Shown piece after piece: positions 25,152 to 37,053 of a stretch of 64,000 nucleotides of DNA. Source of the stretch: Colius striatus (taxonomy: Eukaryota; Chordata; Aves; Coliiformes; Coliidae); assembly GCF_028858725.1 (NCBI RefSeq), contig NC_084767.1:20661895-20725894 (forward strand). The letters are read 5' to 3'. Numbering within the stretch: position 1 is the stretch's first letter; every line of letters starts with the position of its first letter. Position numbers and translations under genes: made by a program. Under the pieces are notes generated by a model. It was given only the letters and a program-made list of their open reading frames with translations. It was not told where the DNA came from and did no database searches.

Positions 25152-26545
25152 GTCCCTTAGTTTAAAGACCTCTTTATTAAGTTTGCTAGCCTACTCCCAA
25201 ATATTGCAGTGCCCTTATGGGAGAGATGAATCCCATCCTATCCTATCAAGCTGTAGTCCCCAAGGAAGGATCCGTTGTCAAAGAACCCAAAACCTTCCTG
25301 CCGGCACCAGCCTCTCAGCCAGGAGTTCACTTGGCTGATTTTTCCATTGCAGACTCCCACTTTATCTCTAGTGAACAGGATGGAGGAGAAAATAATCTGA
25401 GCTTCTCTACCTTTTACTTGCTCCCCCAAGGTTTTAAAATCCTTCTGGATTCTAGAGATATCATGCCTTGTGACATCACTCATACCTACATGGAACACAA
25501 GTAAGGGGTAGCAGCCCACATCCCTGACGAGCCATGGCACTCGTGCAGCTGCATCGCTGTCCTTGGCTCCTGGCAGGCAGCACCTCTTGTGAACCCTACC
25601 TGCTCCACAGATGGGTCTCTCAGTGCCCCTCAGCAGTGAGTCACCCACACCAAGCACCCATTGCTTCTTCCTACAGTGTCCATTACCTGTTGCAGGTGGA
25701 GCAGCTGATAGGTTGTTCGGTGGGTTGTTTGCTGGGTTTTGCCCTTTTGGAGCTTGCTCAAAGTCCCTTGTTGCCAGTGCCTCGTACTTATTTGTAGTGG
25801 GCACTCTGGAAGGAGGGCTTTGAAGATGAGCCTTCGTCATTTTTCTTTGTTACCAGGGTCCAAGGCTTGTTAGATTCACTGGAGGCTTGCACCTGATTGT
25901 AGAAGCCTCTGTCTTTCTCCACCTCTGCCCTTCTAATACTACAGAGTCTACTCACAGTTTCCTGCAGCTCTTTCACCAGGCGCTGTAGTTGCTGAACTTG
26001 AGGGCACCTGTGACACATGGTTGCCTCAGAAGCATAGGTCCCGAAGCATCCTAAACACTCCCTGCACTCCACCTGGACTGAAGCATCTCTACTATCCGGC
26101 TCTGTCTGAGTGGATGCATCGACCTTCACCTGGGTTTTGTCCACCTGAGCTTTGGCTTTGGCCCTTGGACTAGTGCTCACCATCTTGCTAGGTTGAAGTT
26201 GGGGCACTTCTCTGACTTCTGTTTCTCTAAGTGGGCTGTGGGGTTGTTCCCTGCCTGTCCTCCCTGCTTGAACTGCTGCAAAAGCTGCCGCCCCACATCT
26301 AGGTGCTGCGTCACTCCCTGGTCGCTCGCGCTCCCTGGGGAACGTTTAAATCCCCCGTGGTTGCTGCGGCTCTGCCTCCCAGCAAGACTGTCCCCCTCGA
26401 GAGAGCTGCCTGGTCCTGGAGGCTCTCCCTGCTTCTCCTCCACCCCCCATGCTCCAGGAACCCCTGGATTACCTCAATCAGCCACAGCGAATAAATGAGC
26501 ATTGCCTCCACTGTGTGTCCTGCAGAACTGGACATATGGCTCCCC
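23240..26545 (-). mobile_element. CR1: CR1 LINE, inverted 5' part
   Basis: A 3.3 kb minus-strand segment running from the 5' untranslated region (right end) through ORF1 into mid ORF2 (left end). The 3' end of a CR1 in plus orientation follows directly at 26546. This layout, antisense 5' part then sense 3' end, is what twin priming during LINE insertion produces. Confidence 0.8.
25238..26207 (-). pseudogene. CR1 ORF1: CR1 ORF1 (zinc-knuckle, coiled coil and SGNH esterase), decayed
   Basis: Two overlapping minus-strand frames. The first (26207 to 25788) has a cysteine-rich segment CRECLGCFGTYASEATMCHRC followed by a heptad-like QQLQRLVKELQETVSRL segment. The second (25840 to 25238) begins near NKYEALA and carries VLGVGDSLLRGTE, block I of the SGNH/GDSL esterase fold found in CR1 ORF1 proteins. 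A frameshift near 25800-25830 separates them. ORF1p normally binds the element RNA. It lies just upstream of ORF2 in the same orientation, as expected for CR1. Confidence 0.85.
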
Positions 26546-26740
26546 AATGAGGGAACCCTGGCACAGGCTGCCCAGAGGGGTTGTGGAGTCTCCTTCCTTG
26601 GAGGTCTTCAAAACCTGCCTGGACTGGTTCCTGTGTGACCTGATCTAGATGGGAACTGCTTCTGCAGGGTGGTTGGGCTGGATGATCTGTAAAGGTCCCT
26701 TCCAACCCCTACCATTCTATGATTCTGTGATTCTATTATT
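26546..26740 (+). mobile_element. CR1: CR1 3' end, sense part of the twin-primed copy
   Basis: Reads AACCCTGGCACAGGCTGCCC, CTGATCTAGATGGGAACTGC, GGTTGGGCTGGATGATCTG, then CCTTCCAACCCCTACC and ATTCTATGATTCTGTGATTC. Only about 190 bp. Confidence 0.92.
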
Positions 26741-27869
26741 AGATTAGTAAATGTGCAGTCTGTTTATATTTGTGTCTATGTGGCATTGCTGATTGAGCAC
26801 ATAATCAGACGTCTGAAGAAGAGAAATTATTTGCTTCTTAGAGCAGGGTGTTGGGTGAAGTCTTGGAAATGTTGTGCCTTAACATAGGCAACTGGATTCT
26901 GAATTGAAAAGTTCATGCTTGAAAATTAAAACATAGACTTGGCTTGATACCTGAGTAATACTGTGCTATCAGGAGTAATAATAGGATTTCTGTTGAGATC
27001 TAACTAAGCTGATATGATTAAAAAAGAAATTAATAATGATGTACTAAACTGATTAAGTCATCATCTTTTTCCTTTCATTTTATTGTGCCTAACTTACCAG
27101 ATGGAAGATATACCTTGGTGATACTTGAGAATGAAGGCCAACCTTAAGCTTCTAATGTTAGCTTTTCAGCCCTCTAGAGGGAATGTATGTCCTATAAATG
27201 AATAAAGCAGCGGAGATTTTACTCCAAACTTTTCAGTAATTATCTTCATGACAAGTCACAATCTCTAAGAGCCATTCTGTGTTGAAAATACATATAAAAT
27301 TTGCACTTGCACTATGATTTGCAGTTCCATGTTAGTTCCGTTTGTAGTATGGTTTATATTTGTGTATTAAGAATTAAGTGTTCACAGTGCACTAAAAATG
27401 TACATCTAGGACACCACTGCAGTTCAGAGTTGGAAGTAAAATAACAATCAGTTGTGCATTGTATTTGAGGACTTAGACTACTTATGCATTAAAAATTTCG
27501 CACAAGGCTGGATTGAAATTGAGAAACTAAAAGATGAGAAATCTCTTAACTAATTTGTGCTGGAACCGTCATAATAGACACACATACTCTGATTTGGAAT
27601 GATGAGAGTCAAATCCAAATAGCTTGAGGCTGGAAGAATGAGCTGGCCATTCCTACAAAAAGACTGAGCAATTCCTATTTTATAGCCTTGAAAACATAAT
27701 GGAGCCCTGGGGATCACTGGCACAAGCTTCTGATTGCTACTAGCACTTAGCAAAATTGACTTCAGTTAATCAAAAGATTCTTTAGGGAGAGTGAAAAAAC
27801 AAAAAAGCTGCTGGTTTGGAAAGCTGCAGAACAAATAACCATGTGTAGATGTTTAAAGAAATTTCAGTT
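26741..27869. other. Intergenic, no gene seen
   Basis: AT-rich DNA without recognisable exons or repeats. Confidence 0.5.
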
Positions 27870-28665
27870 CCTTGCAGTGGGGCTCAGTGACCTATGATGG
27901 CAGGATGAAGGGACAGAGTGTACCCTCATCAAATTTGCTGATGACACCAAACGAGGAGAATTGACTGATACAGCAGAAGACTGTGCTGCCTTTCAGTATG
28001 ATCTAGTCAGGCTTCAGAGCTGGGCAGAGAGGAATCTCATGAGGACAGGTACAGAGTCCTGCCCCTGGAGGATGAACAACCCCATGCACCAACACAAACT
28101 GGGCATGACCTGCTGGAGAGCAGCTCTGTAGAGAGCAACATAGGAGTCCTGACTGATAATAAACTAACCATGAGCCAGCAATGTGCCCTCGTAGCCAAGA
28201 AGGCTGGTGGCATTCTGAGGGGCATTAAGAGGAATGTGTCCAGCAGGCCAAGGGAGATTCTCCTCCCCCTCTACTCTGACTGGATGAGGACATATCTGGG
28301 GTCCAGTGTCCAGTTCTGGGCTCTCCAGCTCAAAATGGACAGGGAACTGCTGGAGAGAGTCCAGTGAGAGGATGGGGTGACTCTTTTTTCTGCAGTAGCC
28401 AGTGACAGGACAAGAGGTGATGGACACAAGCTGGAACACAGGAAGTTACGCTGGAACACGACGAAAAGCTTCTTTGCTGTGAGGATGAGGGAGCCCTGGC
28501 ACAAGCTGTCCAGAGAGGGTGTGGCATCTCTTCTTCTGCAGGTTTCCAAACCCACCTGGACATGTTCCCATGTGACTTGATTGAGAGGAACCTGCTTTAA
28601 CAGGGGGTTGGGCTCAATAATCTCTAAAGATCCTGTCCAACCCAAGCCATTTGTGATTTTGTGAT
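27870..28665 (+). mobile_element. CR1: CR1 LINE, 5'-truncated
   Basis: Starts near the RT segment corresponding to FADDTK (AATTTGCTGATGACACCAAAC), the YADD-equivalent block of CR1. It continues through TGAGCCAGCAATGTGCCCTC and CCAGTTCTGGGCTCTCCAGC, and ends CCAACCCAAGCCATTTGTGATTTTGTGAT. Frameshifts and deletions throughout. Confidence 0.9.
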
Positions 28666-31600
28666 CTAATAGGCAAGCTTAAATAGAAGGCAAAAAAATT
28701 AAGTGCTAAACTGGTGGAGAAAATAGTGGAAGGGAGGAGAGCACAGTGGCACTTTGCTCACTCTTCATTAAAACATTTCTTGAGCCAGTTGTGTATGAAT
28801 TTGCAAGTACATAAGAGACTACAGCATGTAGTTCATGTAGAACAGAACTATCCAGTGTGCATGATCTAGAGTATTAATATGCCTTATGAAGAAATGCTTG
28901 CCATTCTTCTGACTGATGTACCATTTTCCTCTATTTCTAGGTAACAGGGAGCATAGAATTATAACTGATACCTCACAGTTCTTGAAAGTCCTTGGTATTT
29001 TTTCAAAGAACGTATGGTAAAATCTCTGATGTGGGATTCTATATTGGTATGTAGGTTTGAAGTCAGCTTGGTTTTAATAGTGTTGTTTCCTTAGAAGAAA
29101 ATACTTTATTATGTTCTGTTTATAACTGTTGAGTGCTTAGATGTTTTAAGAGAAATCTGGGGAGAATCACTCTTTCTATAGTTTATTGGAATGTCTGATA
29201 TTATAAGAACAAAGCCAGAATAACTACAGTGGGATAAATGTTGTGAAAAATAGGTTTGAAAAACTTCCATTTGCTTTAATTAGGGACTTAGGAGTGCAAG
29301 GAACTTCCTATGTCATCAGGTCCAATTTCCTATTACTGCAGTCGCAAGTTAATACATGTAACCTGTCACACAATACTTGGTTTTCTTCAGAGTAAATGTG
29401 TTGTGATTTATAGGTCTCACAATAGTGGAATAAATGTTTTTATTTCAATGGAGTTTAAATTAGTCACTTGTGAATGCCAGGGGAAATGATCTACAACAGC
29501 AATTCCAACATTATAAAAAAGCTTACAGCCTTTTCTGGCTGAATATGCCACTGTAAAACACAATTTTAACTCTCTGTATGTGTTGCAATGCAGGTGTTTC
29601 CATGTGATGTTCCTCCCTGAACAAACACCAAAAAGTTAAAGAGTAGGAACAGAGTTTAGAAGAAGCAGCATCATGATGGGGAAACACTTCTGTTTCCCTT
29701 ACCTGAATAGTATACTGGAAGGACAGATACAGGAATATAAAGATCAAAATGTTTAATCTAGTTTTGGATGTGAATGTGGAACTATAGATGGTTGTGGAAG
29801 GAGAAAGAAAACCAAAGTCTTATGCACCTGTTTCATTATTGCACTGTCTTCAAGGGGATGATACATGCAACAGAGTATATGCGTATGTGTGCTGTGCAAT
29901 GAAAGTGAAGTAAAATTGTTAGAGACATAGTTCCAGTTGCTCTAGTTCTATTTAGTGCTTTTCTAAAATTTGTCTCTGCTCTGATCAGAGGTTGCCTAGA
30001 TATAATTCAGTTAAAGACTACTTCACTAATTAATTATAATTCAGTTATATAATCAGTAGAATGTTTCTCAGTCTTTTCATTTGCACACAGCAATAACTGT
30101 AATCTTCTGCATTCTCAAGCTCACCAGTAACTCTTCTTGCGCAACACTTCTAGGGCCTCCAGTCTACATCCCTTAGCTCTTCAGCATCTACTGATAGGAA
30201 CTCTGTGATTCTGCCTGTGTAATAAAACAAAGGCAAAGATGATTTTCCTTCCATCAGGATAAGTTATTTGAATATTGCTTAATAAACTTTGTCATCTGAT
30301 GGTGCGAGGGTAAGAACAGCTGACTCTCATGCCTTACAGGAAATCAGGTGGGACCAATAAGAGGAAAGATGAGCCAAGTCACACAATTATTTTGTGCTAG
30401 CTTAATGGCTGCCTTGTTCTGCCCAAAGGTAAAAACATAGTTATCAGCACCATTTATCAGGTACACCATTTTAGTATAAACTTGTTTAAAACCAGGTAGA
30501 GCCCCTTTTTCATCTTAATTAGACAGTAACCCATTGATTCTAAGCGGGCCTTCATTTTCTAATTATTTAGTACATAATATAATGTCATTAAACATCTTTG
30601 AGTGGACAGGATTGCTCTAAAAGCTTTAGCTCCAGAGCTTTAATATTAGGCTTTTGGCATTCATCCCTGTGTGTGAAAAGCAGTCAGGTTGTTTACCAGG
30701 AATTTAGATTCACATTACTGGGGGAATTAGCAGTGGGCTATTAGTCTGATTCAAGCACTTAACAATTGCTGATCATCTTCTCCTAGCCTGGGGATAATGG
30801 AGGTGATCAGCTGTAAATGGAAAGCATGTAGGGCTATTTTCATGTAGGCACTTAGAGAAAGTGCTGCCTCCCCTGACCTTTGCTAACCCTGGGGTTTGCA
30901 AGAAACCCAAACACTGAGACACTTCCTGGAGGAGAGCTAATCGTCTATAAGAAGAGCTTCCATTACAGACTAAACCAAGCTCAGCTACAACCCACCCTCC
31001 CTCATCTGAAAAAAGGTTCAGCCACAAAATCCCTGAGGCAGAAGTGATTAGCCTCTGAACATATTTACCAGTATCTGTTTCGATGTGGGAAGCAACTGTA
31101 GAACAGCAGCTGGTTTTGATTCCTTAGCAGTGCTGAATGATCCTGTTGAGCTGAACGGTGCTGGTTGGTGTCCTGCTTCTCCACTGTTTTCCCCAAAAGC
31201 TTTGTCTGATTCATGGACAGTCTTAAAGATTACCTTGAAAGTTCTCCTTGTTCTTGTGTAAAGTTGCCCACCATTTTAGCAAATAGAATGACTGGTGTAT
31301 TGGAAAAGGTACTTTAATCCTTTATAGGCGCTGAATCTGCAGTGTTGTCTTGTCAAGTCGAACTTGTCTTTTGTCAGCAGACTTTAGGAGGCACACCAGG
31401 GATCTGTAGCCAGGAATTACTGTTTGAAATAAAGCATAGCTTTTCCTTATCTGCCTTACATGTTGTGCCCCTCCTTTAAAAGGAAAAATGCAGTCACTTG
31501 ATTCTTACTGAAATGTACACATTTGTTGGAGGCAGTGGGGATGGTTTTAATGAGGCATGGACACAATAATTTTGGACTTCCAAATTCAAGGCTTATCTCT

Positions 31601-34189
31601 GATGTCACTGTTCTTATGACCTCAGGCAAGAGATTTGTGTTGCTGCTCCCAGTTTTCACACAAGAGCCAACTATCACTGTATGTGAGGACTGTATGAATG
31701 CCCTTTGTAAATGCTACATTAGACCATGATAAGAGATCTAAAGATGTGTCACAGTTCTAGAAACCACTTTTGAAGTACCTGACAGTAAAAGTCACTGGTA
31801 AGACTGCTTTGTAAAATATTCTCTGTTTCTTTCCCATAACGCCTCTAGCAGTAGGAGAGAGGGTATAGCTTCTATTAAATGTGAAGGAAGGCAGGGGACT
31901 TCAAGAGTTGCAAGATAAATTTTATTAGTGATATTTGGCATTATTTTACACTTTTAAAAATAATCTACATTACAACAATTAGAAGGTTCCATCCTTGTGT
32001 ACACTTGCTGGCAGCTCAATGTTAAGACTGTTGGGACAGAGAAAGTTTATTAGATTATTTTCTTATTTAGACCAAAGTTACTCACAGATGTTGTAGTTCC
32101 AGTTCTGGAGAATAGAAACTGAGGGGTTTTTGTAAATTGTCCTGTCGTATGGTTAAGTAAGAGCTGTTCTGAGTGGGTAGAGGTAACTGTATCCATCTTT
32201 GAACATTGGTAGTACAAACAAAACTGAACCGATACTGATATTGGCATGTTTCTAGTAGTAGTTATACTTGTCCATGCATGTATGCTGTGTAGTTGACTGA
32301 TATTTGGAGACAGGTGCTACAAAAGTCTAAATGAAAAGGAGTTTATACTCATACCAATGTAAATACCTGTGAATGCAGGTGTATTTAGAGGTGAATTTTG
32401 CTTGCAGTTGTTGATCAACAAGCCTAAGAGGACATCATGTATCTAGAACTGCATACATCCATGCAAAAGAGACATTGGACACTTGGAGAAAAACCCAAAC
32501 TGACATGTTTTGCTTTAACTTCAGTCTAGAGCAGGAGCTGTCCACATTTTCCTATGTAATCCAGGACACAATAGAAAGCTGCAATTGCAATAACCTTCTT
32601 GGTAGCAGTAAGGGGGTAAAGGTCTGCAGTGCCCTGAATATGATCAACAAAATGATAATATCTTTTCCATATCAGCCTGTCTTAGAGCACTGAAGCAAGG
32701 AAAGAGGAAAGATTACAGAGTAGGCAAGTAGAAGATAAATGCAGTATACTCTGTGTGTGGTACAGACAGCTCAGGGAAATTTACTCAATTATTCTCACAC
32801 ATATCCTCACCAATTTGTGGAATACTGGAAAGAAAAACAATTTCTTCTTCACACACTCCATTAAATTCTGGAAATGACAAACACTATTACATTACAGTCA
32901 AGAGTCTTCAAATGTTTCTTGTTGCACCATGTGGAGGACAGTCTCATAGATATTAGAATATGGTACCATGGGCTCTGTTTCCATTAAAGAATGGTAGCAA
33001 ACATGTGGAAACAGTGCTGTGTCTTGATCCAAATACCTATATTTCAGTGCATAATCATAAATACCAGCATTCATGCTCCTGTTTATTAAGAAGACATATT
33101 TGTTCCTACTGCATAGAAACAAGATGTTGCTTTCATTGTGCCAGAGGAGATGGTTCTGCTCCATGCAGTGATTTCCTTGTCCTATCTGCCCAGGAAGCAG
33201 GCTGGAATTTAAAATATAAATATTACCACTGCAGAAGGACAGTTACTCTGATACACATGACAATATAAGATTCTGTAATAAGAAAGTGTCTGATAGTAAC
33301 CGGGAACCACAGCATACAACCTAGCAGCTGCTTCCCTCACAACAGATAAAGCATGGGGTAAAAGGAAATACCCACCTGTTTGGCATCTGTTAAGGATTGT
33401 AATACTGTTTGTCTGTGTATAATACTGTTCAGAGCTGTTGTACCTCATAGGATGAGCAATGGGCACTCGATGCATGCACAGAGGAGCTGAGTTTCTAGCT
33501 ATCATGAAAGCGTAGGCTGGCTGATGAGGCAACTCATGCACACAATTGATTGTGGACGATTAACCTATGCTCGGAAATCAATATTCACTTAACACCACAT
33601 TTTAACAGGCAAATGCAGTACAAAATAACAGCAGTTACACAGTGCACACATTTACATTCAGAATAAACAGGTCATGAAATTGAGTTTGGCAGAGGACAAA
33701 GAGACTGGGCAGCCAGTGTGGAGAGTGATATTGACAACTTGAATATGTGGAGAGGGAGAAGGTAGTTGCAGCTTCCAGTTGCAACTGAATGTCCCAGGGG
33801 TTTTGTGGTCAATACAGCTTCAGTGAGCTATATACATTCTCTACACATTACTAAAAAGGTTCTTCCTCATGCCAGGGAAGGTCATCCTTTGCTAGATATG
33901 ACTGAATTTACTGGGGTTGAGCACAGAAAGCCACAAAACCCAAGTCTGTTGCTAGCCATGATAATGGATGACACATATCTGTGTTGCAAGGTACAAAACA
34001 GAAAGGAAAAAGAATATAAAACATAGTGTCCTTGATCTTGGATGGTATTTTTCTTATAAGAATGGATTTGAAAAGGGAATTGAAAGTAATACAAAATTGG
34101 TGTTTACCAGGGATTTTATGTGTACATTTATTGAGCTTTACCTGAAACCCACTCTGGAGCATGGATTTCTTGTCTTTAGGATGGTATAG
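28666..34189. other. Long intergenic stretch with a candidate conserved noncoding block
   Basis: About 5.5 kb without a recognised exon. 29280-29345 vaguely resembles an old CR1 tail. 30230-30780 is low in repeats and rich in TAATTA-, CATTAAA- and GATAA-like words, and could be a conserved noncoding element. None of the short frames at 29523-29747, 30773-31027, 31456-31729, 32050-33268 or 33209-34026 shows a recognisable motif. Confidence 0.45.
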
Positions 34190-34985
34190 TACTCTATGCC
34201 TTGACAGACTTGAGGAGTGGACCCACATGAACCTCATGAAATTCAACAGGGCCAAGTGCAAGATCCTGCACCTGGACTGTGACAATCCCTAATATCAGTA
34301 CAGACTGGGTGATGAATGGATTGAGAATAGCCCTGTAGAAAAGGACCTGTGGATACCAGTGGATGTAAAAATAGGTATGAGCCAGTAACGTCCATTGCAG
34401 CCCAGAAAACCATTTCATATACTGGAGTGCATAAAAGAAAGCATGGCCAGCAGATCAAGAGATGTATTCCTCCTCTCCTCTACTCCATGCTGCCCTGTGT
34501 GGAGTCCCATGTCTGGGGGTGCCCAGAACAAGACAGACATGTACCTGTTTGAGGAGGTCCAGAGGAGGGACACAAAAATGTGATGAGAGGGCTCCTATGA
34601 AGGAAGGCTAAGATATTTGGGTGTGTTCAGCCTGGAAAAGAGGAGGCTCTGAGAAGACCTTTTTGTGGCCTTTCAACGTATAAAGGTGATCATGAGAAAC
34701 TTTTAACCAGTGCCTGTTGTAACAGGACAGGGGGCAATGGTTTTAAACTGAAAGAGAGTAGATTTAGATGGAGTGTAAGGAAGAAATTTTGTATGCGTGG
34801 TGAGACACTGAACAGGTTTCCCAGAAAAGCTGCAGATGCCCCCTCCCTGAAAGTATTCAAGGCCAGATGGGATGGAGCTTTGTGCAACCTGATCTAGCAA
34901 AAAATGTCTCTCATGGTAGGGGGAGTGGACTAGATGACCTTTAAAGGTCCCTTCCAACCCAAACCATTCTACAGTTGTATGCCTG
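34190..34985 (+). mobile_element. CR1: CR1 LINE, diverged, 5'-truncated
   Basis: Contains CATGAACCTCATGAAATTCAACAGG, GTGCAAGATCCTGCACCTGG and GCCTGGAAAAGAGGAGGCTC, and ends GGACTAGATGACCTTTAAAGG, CCCTTCCAACCCAAACCATTC. Numerous indels. Confidence 0.88.
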
Positions 34986-36394
34986 AGGAAGAGCTCCCAA
35001 AGGTGGAGTGGTAGGGCATGCTGTGTCAGGTCCCTCCCTGCAGTGAGAAACCATACCCTGCACAAGATCTGACAAAACTCAGACCTTTGTTTTAAAATAC
35101 TGCAGTGGAATATTAGCCTAATTGCTGCTCATAATGCTAACATGGCAGAAGCAATGGCAGGCACCATATCTGCAGAGTTCAGTGCAAATTGCTTGAGGGA
35201 ATGCGGGGTACAGGTTGAGCAGAGGTTTTCAGTGACTGCCATTCTGGGTTAAGGCTGTTCCATTCCTCTTTTCTGGAAGCCTTCCTTTTCCCAAAGATAA
35301 ATCAGTAGGGGTAAGTGCCTGCATGTGGAATAATATTTAATAATATGGGAAGGAAAGATGCCATTTATGCCAAGTTAACGTGGGCTTAGCAACAGGGGCA
35401 GGAACGGAGAAAGAGAAGGCCAACAAATAGAGGCTCCAGAATACACAGAGGAGGCCATAGGCATACTGCTGTGTTCAGAGATGTCTCGCTGTGTCTTCCC
35501 TTCAGCCACCTAGGAAAAGGAGGAATGAATCCTAGTTAGACACATTTATGCTCAAACATTTGGCTGCAAAGCCTCCATCAGAACAGCTAACATGAGACTA
35601 TAGGAAACTCCTGTGGCCAGGCAGTACAGACTCCTATTTCTGCTTGTCTGTGGAAGGAATAACTTGAGGTAAAGTGGTGCAGGGTTCTCCATGTATGTGG
35701 CATCCCTTGCTTTGATGTCCAAAAATCACACATTTCCAGATCCAAGGTTTCTCTACTACTGTCTCTTGGCCTCTCAACCTTTGTGAAGGCAACAGAGCAT
35801 TGCATACCTGGGACATCTCTGAAGCAAGAGATGTGCTGGCACTGTCTCCTTGGAAGCTTAGGGAAGATGAATAAAACGAGTCTTCCTGTCTTTCTAGAGC
35901 TGTCTGCTTCAGGTTCATTTGAGACCAAATGGTATTTTCTGCAAACAGAAGTAAATCAAGAGTCTTATTGTGCTTTTCTTGTGCACACCTTGGAGTCTAG
36001 TGAACAGAAGCCTAGGAAAGCTAATTTAGGAAATGCACTCAGGCTGTGTGACATTGACTTAGAAAATACATATTCTCTGTTCAGTGAGTGGCCTGTTAGT
36101 TTGTGGGTTTACTTGTGAGACTGAGAAGACTGAAAAGCCAATTTTCACTGTACCTGAGGACCTTTGGGTCACTTTCCCAGCTGTCTATTTTGTAAAAGGC
36201 AGGTATGTAGGTATCTCAGATGGGATAGTGAGGTTGTAGGTGTATCTATAGTGCTGGGTGTAAGGCTTTTCTATACAGAAGAAGGTAGGTTTAAATATTA
36301 ATTATTTATCTAATGATGCTCATTTATTTTCTGTCCTTTGGAAGCTTTTACAAACATAAAATATTTAGATCTTATTAAGGTCTGTTGCTGAAAT
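34986..36394. other. Region downstream of placed GFRA3 exons
   Basis: Should contain the GFRA3 3' untranslated region and possibly its last exon(s) on the minus strand, but no segment here could be matched with confidence. The overlapping minus-strand frames at 35587-35928 have no clear family resemblance. Confidence 0.35.
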
Positions 36395-36918
36395 GCTGGG
36401 GAGACAAAAGAAATACAAATTTAGGAAGACACAGTTCCATGTAATAGGATTTTTGTAATTGCTATACTGGTGCTGAACCTAATAACAGGGGCCATATCAG
36501 GAGCTACTTTTCCTGTGACCCAGTAAGTGAGGCCCAAAGGTGAGCATAGGAAAGAAGGGAGAGGAGGGAAAACTCAAACCCCATAATCCTGGTGCACCAA
36601 TGTGGTTACTTAGCAACCTATGGACACAGCATGTCTGACCTCCCCTGGTGATTTTTTTGCTACCGCTTCATTTGAATATGGGTTGGAAATAGCTTCATGG
36701 TGTTTGAGATGAACAGAAGAGTTGCCAAAAGATACAGAAATGCTTCTGAGAGCAGATCCAGGCTGGTCCCATAGGTTGGATAGGGGATCATGGAGATACT
36801 GCAGAAGAAGACAGAACTATACACAACAGCAATGCATCATAGGATCTTGAGATCAACAGGATTTGAGTTTCCCTGTGCCAAGTTGTTTCTCTGACTCCGT
36901 GATTCAACTGATGCTTAC

Positions 36919-37053
36919 CAAGGCATTTGTTGCTCTCAAACATGCCAAGTATCTGGTCACACTTCTCCTTCTGGTTGCCGCTGCTCTCACACGTACACCA
37001 CAGGGATACCTCCACGCTGGAGTTACTGACATAGTTGGGTGTCATGGGTGTGC
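36919..37053 (-). CDS. GFRA3: GFRA3 exon 6: third cysteine-rich domain, second part
   Basis: 135 bases after acceptor TTTGGGACAG. Reads [20 protein letters not shown] then the [16 protein letters not shown] block and SNKCL. Donor CTTG|GTAAGC. If the donor is not used, the frame runs on to a stop near 36788 with a tail that ends in a short hydrophobic run (ALLLCIVLSSSAV). Confidence 0.92.
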
